Below are positions 5,285 through 12,780 of a stretch of DNA of 33,399 nt, one piece after another (the first letter of the stretch is position 1; the number at the start of each line of letters is the position of its first letter). Made by a program: the position numbers and the translations under genes. The notes beneath the pieces were generated by a model. That model worked only from the letters and a program-made list of their open reading frames with translations. It searched no databases and was not told where the DNA came from. Source of the DNA: Oscillospiraceae bacterium (GTDB taxonomy: Bacteria > Bacillota > Clostridia > Oscillospirales > Oscillospiraceae); NCBI GenBank assembly GCA_022792495.1, contig JAAWBD010000023.1, positions 1-33,399 of the forward strand, written 5' to 3'.

Positions 5285-8224
5285 ATGAAACTTCGTGTGG
5301 GTATCGATATCGGCTCCACCACTGTAAAGGTCGTGGTTTTAGATCCGGATAACAAACTCCTGTTCCGCTCCTATGAACGACATTTCTCCAAAACCCGGGA
5401 GCGGGCCGCTGAGACTCTGCGCTCTATCCAGGACATGCTGGCAGGACAGGACGTACATATGGTCATCACCGGCTCAGCAGGTCTGGGTGTGAGTAAGGCC
5501 AGCGGCATCGACTTTGTCCAGGAGGTCTATGCCACCGCTGCCGCTGTCCAGGAATTCCACCCTGATACTGACGCGGTTATCGAGTTAGGCGGCGAGGACG
5601 CCAAGATCATCTTCTTCGGCGGCGCCCTGGAGGAGCGGATGAATGGCTCCTGTGCCGGCGGCACCGGAGCCTTCATCGACCAGATGGCCTCCCTGCTCAA
5701 TGTGACCGTGGGGGAGCTCAATGAGCTGTCTCTGCGCCACGAAAAGATCTATCCCATCGCCTCCCGCTGCGGTGTCTTTGCCAAGAGTGATATCCAGCCC
5801 ATCCTGAACCAAGGTGGGCGGAAGGAGGATATCGCCGCCTCCATCTTCCAGGCCGTGGTGGATCAAACTGTGGCCGGCCTGACCCAGGGACGGGAACTGA
5901 AGGGAAAGATCGTTTTTCTGGGCGGCCCTCTTCATTTCCTGTTAGGTCTGCGCCAGCGGTTCGTGGAGACCCTGCGCCTGGATGAGGATCACGCCGTCTT
6001 TCCCAAAGACGGCGACTGCTTTGCCGCCATGGGGGCAGCCCTTTGCTCCACCGACTATTCCCCCCGTCCCTTTGAAGAGTGCCTGAAACTGCTGGAGGAG
6101 AGTGTGGACGCCACTGGTATTTTAGATGTGATGCCCCCTCTTTTTGCTGACCAAGCGGAATATGACGCCTTCCTCAGCCGTCACAATGCCAACCATCCAC
6201 CCCGAGCCGATCTGTCCACCTATTCCGGCGATGCCTGGCTGGGTATCGATGCGGGATCCACCACCACAAAAATGGCCCTCATCAACGAGCAAGGCGGTAT
6301 CCTTTACAGCTATTACCATTCCAATCTCGGAAATCCTGTCGCCATCGTATTGGAACAGCTCCGTGAAATATACAAACAGTGCGGAGGCCGGGTTCATATC
6401 AAGGGGACTGCCGTCACTGGATATGGTGAAGAATTGATCAAGAACGCCTTTCAGTGCGACCTGGGCCTGGTGGAGACCATGGCTCACTATAAGGCTGCCG
6501 CCCACTTCAATCCTCACGTGGATTTTATCATCGATATCGGCGGTCAGGATATGAAATGCTTCAAGATCCGTAATGGGGCGGTGGACTCCATTATGCTCAA
6601 CGAGGCCTGCTCCTCGGGCTGTGGCTCCTTTATTGAGACCTTTGCCAAGGCCTTGGACTACGACATCGCCACCTTCTCCAGGCTGGGGCTGTTTTCCCCC
6701 CATCCGGTGAATCTGGGCTCCCGGTGCACCGTCTTTATGAACTCCAGTGTAAAGCAGGCTCAGAAGGACGGGGCCGGCGTGGAGGATATCTCAGCTGGCC
6801 TCTCCATCTCTATCGTAAAAAATGCCGTTTATAAGGTGATTCGGGCCGCCAACGCCGACGACCTGGGCAAGCATATTGTGGTTCAGGGCGGCACCTTTCT
6901 CAATGACGCTGTCCTCCGCGCCTTTGAACAGGAGCTGGGTCGAGATGTCGTCCGCCCCACCATCGCCGGACTCATGGGCGCCTTCGGTGCCGCCCTGGCT
7001 GCCCGTGATCTGGGGTTGGCTCAGTCCAATCTGTTAAGCAATTCCGCTTTGCAGTCATTCTCTCATATTGCTAAGCCTGCCACTTGCGGGCTGTGTACAA
7101 ACCACTGCTCATTGACGGTGAATCAGTTTGACGCGGGCCGCCGCTTTATCTCCGGTAACCGCTGTTCCCGTCCCCTTGGCAAGGCAAAGCAGGAGCTTCC
7201 CGATCTGACCCGTTATAAATACCAGAAGCTCCGGGCTATGGAAGGGACGGGCTCCGGTAGCGGGATCCGAGGCCGCATCGGGATCCCCTTCGGCCTTAAT
7301 ATGTATGAAAACCTCCCCTTTTGGTACGAATTTTTTACAAAATTGAACTTCGAGGTGGTTCTCTCTCCCGAGTCCTCCCGGAAGCTCTATATCAAGGGCC
7401 AGCACACCATTCCCTCAGACACTGTGTGTTATCCCGCCAAGCTGCTCCACGGTCATGTGGAGGCTTTGGTGGAGATGGGGGTAGACGCCATTTGGTATCC
7501 TTGTATGTCCTACAATTATGATGAGGGCATTGGAGACAATCACTATAACTGCCCCGTGGTGGCTTATTATCCAGAGCTTTTGGCCGCAAACGTACCTCTG
7601 CTTAAAGAAACCCGTTTTCTCATGCCTTATGTGGGCCTCTACCGTCCCAAGGATTTTGCCAAGCGGATCTCCAAATTGATGGAGGAGGAGTTCTCCATCC
7701 CCAAAAAGGAAAGCATAGCCGCCGCCAAGGCTGGTTACGAAGCCTACGAGACCTACAAAAAAGATCTGTGGGCGAAGGGCCAGGAGTATATCGCCTACGC
7801 ACGAGAGCACCGGCTTCCCATTCTGGTTCAGGCCGGCCGCCCATACCATATTGATCCCGAGATCAATCACGGTATCAACGATCTTATCACCGGCCAGGGC
7901 TTTGTCCTGATCAGCGAGGATGCCCTCAGTCACCTGGAAGGCTATGAAGGGCGAAAGGTTTTGAATCAGTGGACCTTCCAGTCCCGGATGTACAATGCCG
8001 CCCGGTATGTCTGCACCCAGCCTGATATGCAGCTGGTTCAGCTGGTCTCCTTCGGCTGCGGCACTGACGCTATCACCGCTGACGAGGTTCGCTCAATCCT
8101 GGAAGCAGGCGGTAAGCTCTATACCCAGCTGAAAATCGATGATATCAATAACTTGGGTGCAGTCAAGATCCGGATCCGCTCCCTTATGGCCGCTATGGAG
8201 GCACGGAGCCGTCACAATTCCTGA
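5285..8224 (+). CDS. Tandem 2-hydroxyacyl-CoA dehydratase activase (BcrA/BadF ATPase x2 + DUF2229)
   Basis: This 979-residue protein carries two ASKHA-fold ATPase domains of the BadF/BadG/BcrA/BcrD type. The first has VGIDIGSTTVK (5-15), GGEDAKI (102-108), and the iron-sulfur cysteines Cys123 (SCAGGTGAF) and Cys162 (SRCGVFAKSD). The second has LGIDAGSTTTK (319-329), IGGQDMK (418-424), Cys442/Cys446 and Cys481. A CGLCTNHC cluster motif (601-608) links to a DUF2229 domain (about 664-880) with DTVCYPAK. Relatives use ATP hydrolysis to push an electron into dehydratases or double-cubane-cluster proteins. In many Clostridia this architecture is one chain of about 1400 residues; here the C-terminal part is a separate gene (8698-10014). 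Start: ATG with GAGGTG upstream. It heads a six-gene operon. The substrate is unknown. Confidence 0.88.
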   Translation: MKLRVGIDIGSTTVKVVVLDPDNKLLFRSYERHFSKTRERAAETLRSIQDMLAGQDVHMVITGSAGLGVSKASGIDFVQEVYATAAAVQEFHPDTDAVIELGGEDAKIIFFGGALEERMNGSCAGGTGAFIDQMASLLNVTVGELNELSLRHEKIYPIASRCGVFAKSDIQPILNQGGRKEDIAASIFQAVVDQTVAGLTQGRELKGKIVFLGGPLHFLLGLRQRFVETLRLDEDHAVFPKDGDCFAAMGAALCSTDYSPRPFEECLKLLEESVDATGILDVMPPLFADQAEYDAFLSRHNANHPPRADLSTYSGDAWLGIDAGSTTTKMALINEQGGILYSYYHSNLGNPVAIVLEQLREIYKQCGGRVHIKGTAVTGYGEELIKNAFQCDLGLVETMAHYKAAAHFNPHVDFIIDIGGQDMKCFKIRNGAVDSIMLNEACSSGCGSFIETFAKALDYDIATFSRLGLFSPHPVNLGSRCTVFMNSSVKQAQKDGAGVEDISAGLSISIVKNAVYKVIRAANADDLGKHIVVQGGTFLNDAVLRAFEQELGRDVVRPTIAGLMGAFGAALAARDLGLAQSNLLSNSALQSFSHIAKPATCGLCTNHCSLTVNQFDAGRRFISGNRCSRPLGKAKQELPDLTRYKYQKLRAMEGTGSGSGIRGRIGIPFGLNMYENLPFWYEFFTKLNFEVVLSPESSRKLYIKGQHTIPSDTVCYPAKLLHGHVEALVEMGVDAIWYPCMSYNYDEGIGDNHYNCPVVAYYPELLAANVPLLKETRFLMPYVGLYRPKDFAKRISKLMEEEFSIPKKESIAAAKAGYEAYETYKKDLWAKGQEYIAYAREHRLPILVQAGRPYHIDPEINHGINDLITGQGFVLISEDALSHLEGYEGRKVLNQWTFQSRMYNAARYVCTQPDMQLVQLVSFGCGTDAITADEVRSILEAGGKLYTQLKIDDINNLGAVKIRIRSLMAAMEARSRHNS

Positions 8225-8287
8225 GGTTTATGTCCTGCCTGAATCTCAGGTTTCCCTTAAAAGCTGATTCTTGGAAAGGAGCCTTTC

Positions 8288-8659
8288 ATGGATATTCACT
8301 CCTTCTGGAACGCTGTTCTCACTCAGAATGAGGAAGCTCTAAGCACCTTTTTCTCTGCCGATGCATACGTCAATTGGCACTGTACAAACGAGCATTTTAC
8401 CGCCCAGGAATTTATCCGTGTCAACTGTGATTACCCCGGAGCCTGGGAGGGAACTGTAGAACGGGTGGAGACGGCAGGGGATCTTCTTGTCTCTGTGGTT
8501 CATGTCTACTCCAAGGAGCATTCCCTCTCTTTCCATGTCACATCCTTCATTCGGGTGCGGGAAGGGCTGATCTGTTCCATGGACGAATATTGGGCGGATG
8601 ACGCTCCCCCGCCTCAATGGCGGCAGAAGCTGGGCTTGGGTATCCCTCTCCACCCATAA
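8288..8659 (+). CDS. NTF2/SnoaL-like small protein
   Basis: A 123-residue protein resembling the NTF2/SnoaL-like alpha-beta-barrel superfamily. It shows the usual pattern: an N-terminal helix pair with SFWNAVLTQNEEALSTFFSA, the YVNWHCTNEHF strand, a helix with AQEFIRVN, then long strands ending SFHVTSFIRVREGLICSMDE and YWADD, the classic closing motif. Such folds act as small hydrolases, isomerases or ligand binders; no catalytic role can be assigned. The ATG follows GGAAAGGAGC. It is inserted between the two halves of the activase/dehydratase-like pair, with gaps of 63 and 38 bases, so it is co-transcribed and may bind a substrate of the pathway; that is inference. Confidence 0.78.
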   Translation: MDIHSFWNAVLTQNEEALSTFFSADAYVNWHCTNEHFTAQEFIRVNCDYPGAWEGTVERVETAGDLLVSVVHVYSKEHSLSFHVTSFIRVREGLICSMDEYWADDAPPPQWRQKLGLGIPLHP

Positions 8660-8697
8660 ATCCACTGTCTTTCAAAACGGGAAAGGAAACTGTTGCT

Positions 8698-10014
8698 ATG
8701 GCTGAATTAGTATATGACAAAACCGGCCGTCTCCTTTTTACCAAGGAGATGCGTAAGGAATACACTCTCCTTATCCCCCAGATGCTCCCCGACCACTTCG
8801 CCATGCTGGTGAGCATCTTTCGCAGCGAGGGCTATAAGGTTGAGATGCTGGAAAACACCGGCCGCCCCGTTATTGACGCGGGTCAGAAATATGTCCACAA
8901 TGACGCCTGCTACCCCGCCATCCTGGTGATCGGCCAGCTCATTAACGCTGTACAGTCGGGAAAATATGACCCTCACAAGGTGGCCCTGGTCATCACCCAG
9001 ACCGGCGGCGGCTGCCGGGCGTCTAACTACATCCATCTGCTGCGGAAGGCTTTGGAAAAGGCAGGGCTGGACTATATCCCCGTCATCTCCGTCAACATGT
9101 CCGGCCTGGAATCCAACCCCGGCTTCAAGCTTACCGTGGGTCTGATTCGCAAGGTAGTCTATGCCGTTATTTACGGCGACCTCATTATGAATGTGGCCAA
9201 CCAGGTTCGTCCCTATGAGCTCACACCAGGCGATACCGACTCCGCCGTCCAATCCTGTATGGATTTCCTCCTGCACGACATGGACAATGGAAAGGGGATG
9301 TCCTTCAAGAGCATGGAGGTCAACTTTGACCGCATCACCTCCACCTTCAAAGCCGTTCCTGTCTCTAAGGAGGAGAAGGTGCGGGTCGGGATCGTGGGTG
9401 AGATCTATGTGAAATATGCCCCCCTTGGCAATAACAACCTGGCTGATTTTCTTCTCTCTGAGGGGGCAGAGCCTGTGATCCCCGGGCTGATGGATTTCAT
9501 TATTTTCAAAATAAATAACCGCGAGGTGGATGTAAATATATACGGCGGAAAGTGGATCAAGGAACGTTTCTGCCATTGGCTCCAAAACTACCTGATGAAA
9601 TACCAGCACGCCATGATCAACGCTATAAAGCGCTCTGGCTTTCGGGCTCCCGGGGATTTTAACGAGCTTCACAGCTACATCAAGGGTTATCTGGGCGATG
9701 GCAACAAAATGGGAGAAGGCTGGCTCCTTACCGCTGAGATGCTGGAGCTGATCCACACTGGGGTTCCCAACATCGTCTGCACCCAACCCTTCGGCTGCCT
9801 TCCCAATCATATCGTAGGCAAGGGCATGATCCGGAAGATCAAGGATGACTACCCCTGGTCAAACGTGGTGGCCATCGATTATGACCCCGGCGCCACCAGG
9901 ATCAACCAGGAAAACCGTATCAAGCTCATGCTGGCCAATGCCCGGGCCCTTCAGAAGAAACAGGGCCTGCAGGCAGAGGGAGAGCACCAGGAGCAAAACC
10001 CGGCAGCGGTGTAA
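8698..10014 (+). CDS. 2-hydroxyacyl-CoA dehydratase-like (COG3581-type) iron-sulfur protein
   Basis: This 438-residue protein corresponds to the C-terminal part of the long fused activase proteins and resembles the dehydratase D-component fold. Conserved cysteines lie in NDACYPA (Cys71), TGGGCRASNY (Cys106) and CTQPFGCLPNH (Cys361, Cys367), well placed to hold an iron-sulfur cluster; GEIYVKYAPLGNNNLADFL (234-252) is another family block. The likely role is to receive ATP-driven electrons from the 979-residue partner two genes upstream. The start at 8698 is chosen for GGAAAGGAAA upstream and because MAELVYDKTG aligns with the family start; an earlier ATG lies inside the NTF2-like gene. The tail after about 420 is low in conservation. 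The reaction is unknown. Confidence 0.84.
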   Translation: MAELVYDKTGRLLFTKEMRKEYTLLIPQMLPDHFAMLVSIFRSEGYKVEMLENTGRPVIDAGQKYVHNDACYPAILVIGQLINAVQSGKYDPHKVALVITQTGGGCRASNYIHLLRKALEKAGLDYIPVISVNMSGLESNPGFKLTVGLIRKVVYAVIYGDLIMNVANQVRPYELTPGDTDSAVQSCMDFLLHDMDNGKGMSFKSMEVNFDRITSTFKAVPVSKEEKVRVGIVGEIYVKYAPLGNNNLADFLLSEGAEPVIPGLMDFIIFKINNREVDVNIYGGKWIKERFCHWLQNYLMKYQHAMINAIKRSGFRAPGDFNELHSYIKGYLGDGNKMGEGWLLTAEMLELIHTGVPNIVCTQPFGCLPNHIVGKGMIRKIKDDYPWSNVVAIDYDPGATRINQENRIKLMLANARALQKKQGLQAEGEHQEQNPAAV

Positions 10015-10036
10015 TTCTCCCGGAAAGGAATCTGAA

Positions 10037-11086
10037 ATGGTCAAAACGGTTACCATCGTCAGTCTCTCCAGTGGGATTTTGGGGGAGGGCTTTTTATCCC
10101 ACGAACTGGAGATCGGCATTGACCGATTGGAGTCCTATGGCCTGAAGGTTTGCTTCACACCCCACGCTCTCTCCGGCATTGATCATCTCGCTGCCCATCC
10201 TGAGCAGCGGGCTGCGGATCTTCTTCAAGCCTTTCAAGATCCGCAGGCAGATATGATCCTCTGCGCTATTGGTGGGGATGATACCTATCGCCTGCTTCCC
10301 TATCTGTTTGACCACGGGGAGCTGGAAAAGGCCGCCGCCCATTCCCAAAAGATGTTTCTCGGCTTCTCCGACTCCACTATCAACCATCTCATGCTTCACA
10401 AGATCGGCCTCCCCTCCTTCTATGGCCAGGCCTTTCTTTCCGACGTCTGTGAGCTGAGCCAGGAGATGCTCCCCTATTCAAAAAGATATTTCGAGCAGTT
10501 GATCAAAACCGGAGGCATCACAGAGATCACCCCCAGCGAAATTTGGTATGAAAGCCGGGCCGATTATGGCCCTGATCAGATTGGCGTCCCCCTCGTTTCT
10601 CATCCGGACAGCGGGTTTGAATCGCTTCAAGGCTCTCCTACTTTCTCCGGCAAGATCCTGGGGGGTTGTATAGATTCTCTCTTCGATATCTTTGATGGCA
10701 GCCGGCACCAGGACATGCCCCTCCTGTGCAGAAAATATCAACTGTTTCCCTCCCTTTCGGATTGGAAGGGGAAGATACTCCTTTTGGAGCCCAGCGAGGA
10801 GAAAATGCCCCCGGAAAAGTTTCAAAAGGCCCTTTCCCTCCTAAAAAGCACTGGTATTTTCTCCGTACTTAATGGCGTGCTTGTTGGAAAGCCTATGGAT
10901 GAAACCTATCACCTGGAATATAACCAGCTTCTGACCAAAATCATTGATAACCCTACGCTCCCTATTCTCTGTAATTTAAATGTTGGCCACGCTCTGCCAC
11001 GCTGTATTATCCCCTTTGGCGTCAATGCCTTTGTCGATGCAAGGTCACAGGCCATCTATTTTTCCGACCGCCATGCCTTATTTTGA
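10037..11086 (+). CDS. S66-family serine peptidase (LD-carboxypeptidase / MccF-like)
   Basis: A 349-residue peptidase of family S66, which includes LD-carboxypeptidase LdcA of murein recycling and MccF, which destroys microcin C-type peptide-nucleotides. The catalytic triad is readable: Ser111 in FLGFSDST, Glu251 in LLLEPSEE and His318 in VGHALPR. Further marks are ILCAIGGDDTYRLLPYL (74-90) and the closing IPFGVNAFVDA. Length is normal. The ATG at 10037 follows GGAAAGGAA. No signal peptide is seen, so it acts in the cytoplasm, which fits either function. Its insertion between a dehydratase-like gene and a GNAT acetyltransferase gene favours a detoxification role, but murein recycling cannot be excluded. 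Confidence 0.88.
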   Translation: MVKTVTIVSLSSGILGEGFLSHELEIGIDRLESYGLKVCFTPHALSGIDHLAAHPEQRAADLLQAFQDPQADMILCAIGGDDTYRLLPYLFDHGELEKAAAHSQKMFLGFSDSTINHLMLHKIGLPSFYGQAFLSDVCELSQEMLPYSKRYFEQLIKTGGITEITPSEIWYESRADYGPDQIGVPLVSHPDSGFESLQGSPTFSGKILGGCIDSLFDIFDGSRHQDMPLLCRKYQLFPSLSDWKGKILLLEPSEEKMPPEKFQKALSLLKSTGIFSVLNGVLVGKPMDETYHLEYNQLLTKIIDNPTLPILCNLNVGHALPRCIIPFGVNAFVDARSQAIYFSDRHALF

Positions 11087-11102
11087 AAAGGAGGACAGCG
11101 CT

Positions 11103-11669
11103 GTGGCTGAAAAGCTTTTCTTTGTGGATGCCGTAAAGGAGGAGCACTTTCGGGCTATGAGCCTTATCCATGCCCTGGGCTGGCGTGATACTTATAAAGG
11201 CTATATCCCTAATGCTTATATGGACAGGGAAATCACCGATGACCGCTGGGTACCTGTATTCCGGAAAAATTTTGAAACCCGTTCCTGTCACGGTCTTTTG
11301 CTCTTCAGAGATGAAACCCCTGTGGCTTGTATCAATTACTGCGCCGCCCGCACCCACAACTATAACAGCGATGGGGAAGATAACTGGGATTTTCTGAATG
11401 CCCCATATGCCGGCTGGGGAGAGATCGCCTCCTTCTATACCCATCCAGAGGAACGCGGCAGGGGCTATGGCGGACTTCTTTTTGAGGAAGCTGTCCACCG
11501 CTTGCATTCTATGGGCTTCCAAGATGTCTTTGTTTTTGTTCTGCGGGAAAATGAACGAGCCCAGAAATTTTATGCCTCCCACGGATTTTCCTGGGATGGA
11601 AGCTGTGTTGAGATCCCCTTCCCTCCCGACACGGTTTTGACCGACCTGAGATATACAAAAAGGCTGTGA
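11103..11669 (+). CDS. GNAT-family N-acetyltransferase
   Basis: A 188-residue single-domain GNAT enzyme that moves acetyl from acetyl-CoA to an amine. The acetyl-CoA loop is clear: EIASFYTHPEERGRGYGGLL, with the R/Q-x-x-G-x-G/A motif ERGRGYG, followed by the helix HRLHSMGF and the closing VLRENERAQKFYASHGFSWD. GTG at 11103 is chosen because AAAAGGAGG sits 8 bases upstream, starting right at the stop of the previous gene; an ATG ten codons earlier overlaps that gene and lacks a ribosome site. The substrate is unknown. Pairing with an S66 peptidase recalls the MccE/MccF pair that inactivates processed microcin C. Confidence 0.87.
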   Translation: MAEKLFFVDAVKEEHFRAMSLIHALGWRDTYKGYIPNAYMDREITDDRWVPVFRKNFETRSCHGLLLFRDETPVACINYCAARTHNYNSDGEDNWDFLNAPYAGWGEIASFYTHPEERGRGYGGLLFEEAVHRLHSMGFQDVFVFVLRENERAQKFYASHGFSWDGSCVEIPFPPDTVLTDLRYTKRL

Positions 11670-11673
11670 ATCT

Positions 11674-12483
11674 ATGAAAAAGTTATCCCTTGCTCTCTCC
11701 GTGATCCTTCTGCTCTCCGGTTGTGCCCAAACGCCTCCGACAACCGCATCGTCCACCCCCTCCCTTCCCGTCCAGACCGCTTCCCCTTCGGACGCTCCCT
11801 CACCAGAACCATCACAGGCTCCCCTTTGGAGCACTCTTACCATAGATTCTCTGCCTGACGAACCCGTGGACTTGGGGGATTTTTTCCTTTTCTCCTCCCC
11901 ACAGATTTGTCTCCTGACCCAGATACCAGAGCTTGATGTCGCCTTCTATGGCCTGAATCCCGGCTATGGGGGAGGTATCCTTTTTCGGGATGGGGATACC
12001 CTCCTCCACTTTGAACAGGAATTTGGCGCCCTGCCGGAAGTCCGGCAGGGGAACTTTTCCGGCGGAGAGGCACCTGAACTTGCGGTGCTGTGGCCCCTTT
12101 CCAGAGACTCTATGACCTATGATCTGGTCTTTTACCGTCCCTTAGAGGAGGGATGGACAGCCTGTTCCATCAGCCGGGATACCTGTATAGAGCTGGTGGA
12201 GCAGGATCTGGATCTCCAGTGGGATAGCGGAGCTCATACCCTTACACTCTCTCTTAATGGTCAATCTGCCGTTCGGCAATTCCCCCAGGACACCGCCCCT
12301 GGCCGTCTAACTCTGGGGCATATGTGCCTTTTCTACGAATCTCAAGGCTCCTTTTATATGACCATGGATGCCTGGAGCGATCTTTTAGGGGAAAGCCTGG
12401 CTGTTTTTCGGGCCGAAGTATCTTATGACGGAGAGGATTTCTCTTTGAAAAATCTTCAGATGGACTCTATGGTAGGAGTTTAA
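11674..12483 (+). CDS. Predicted lipoprotein of unknown function
   Basis: A 269-residue secreted lipoprotein. The signal sequence MKKLSLALSVILLLSGCAQT ends with a clear lipobox LSGC, so Cys17 would be lipidated and anchor it on the outer face of the membrane. A Ser/Thr/Pro-rich linker (18-50) follows, then a beta-rich globular part with no family I recognise (for example LPEVRQGNFSGGEAPELAVL and YDLVFYRPLEEGW). It begins 4 bases after the GNAT gene and is the last gene of the plus-strand operon that starts at 5285. The sequence style recalls small FG-GAP-like or DUF lipoproteins of gut Clostridia, but that is only an impression. Confidence 0.75.
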   Translation: MKKLSLALSVILLLSGCAQTPPTTASSTPSLPVQTASPSDAPSPEPSQAPLWSTLTIDSLPDEPVDLGDFFLFSSPQICLLTQIPELDVAFYGLNPGYGGGILFRDGDTLLHFEQEFGALPEVRQGNFSGGEAPELAVLWPLSRDSMTYDLVFYRPLEEGWTACSISRDTCIELVEQDLDLQWDSGAHTLTLSLNGQSAVRQFPQDTAPGRLTLGHMCLFYESQGSFYMTMDAWSDLLGESLAVFRAEVSYDGEDFSLKNLQMDSMVGV

Positions 12484-12493
12484 TCCACCATGC

Positions 12494-12542
12494 AAAGCAT
12501 CCTCCTTTTTCGCCCATACTAAGTGGGAAAGGAGGGTGCTTT
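12494..12542 (+). promoter_or_regulatory. Hairpin containing the ribosome site of the 65-aa gene
   Basis: AAAGCATCCTCCTTT (12494-12508) can pair with AAAGGAGGGTGCTTT (12528-12542), 15 positions with one G-T pair, and an inner CCCA/TGGG extends the stem. The right arm contains the AAAGGAGGG ribosome site, and the ATG begins two bases after the arm. It could end the upstream operon, but the T-run is short; masking of the ribosome site is the simpler reading. Confidence 0.6.
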
Positions 12543-12543
12543 T

Positions 12544-12741
12544 ATGATCCACTATGATCCCATGTCTCAGCTTCCCTTTGAACTTGCCAATACTATCTCC
12601 CAAAACCCTGCCGCGTTGGATGCTTTCGGCCGACTCCCCGGCCAGGAAAAGAGCCACTATATGACAGGCTTCCATCATGTCAACAGCAGGAGTGAGGTAA
12701 ACACTCTGCTCTCTGAGCTTGGCTATCCTGACTCCATTTAA
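12544..12741 (+). CDS. Small protein of unknown function (65 aa)
   Basis: A 65-residue, mostly helical protein. It opens MIHYDPMSQLPFELANTIS and closes with GRLPGQEKSHYMTGF followed by HHVNSRSEVNTLLSELGYP. The middle resembles small clostridial proteins in which a residue block predicted to be helical (AALDAFGRLPGQEK) is followed by a helix ending in a leucine-rich tail; I cannot name the family with certainty. The ATG follows AAAGGAGGG at a good distance, but that site is locked inside a long hairpin, suggesting regulated translation. A strong terminator follows within a few bases. It could be a seventh gene of the upstream operon or an independent unit; no promoter was identified in the 60-base gap. 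Confidence 0.65.
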   Translation: MIHYDPMSQLPFELANTISQNPAALDAFGRLPGQEKSHYMTGFHHVNSRSEVNTLLSELGYPDSI

Positions 12742-12742
12742 G

Positions 12743-12780
12743 AAAAGAGCCAGGTGGGGATTCCCCCGCCTGGCTCTTTT
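12743..12780. terminator. Bidirectional terminator between the 65-aa gene and MATE gene
   Basis: AAAAGAGCCAGGTGGGG and CCCCCGCCTGGCTCTTTT form a nearly perfect stem of about 17 bp with a very short loop, with A- and T-runs on both sides. It lies between convergent genes. Confidence 0.92.

Noticed and set aside
8225-8287. Hairpin with CCTGAG/CTCAGG between the activase and NTF2-like genes
   Set aside because: The stem is only 6 bp with a long loop and no T-run; operon continuity looks more likely.
8707-9810. A 367-codon open frame on the minus strand
   Set aside because: It lies wholly inside the dehydratase-like gene, in antisense, with no recognisable motif or ribosome site.
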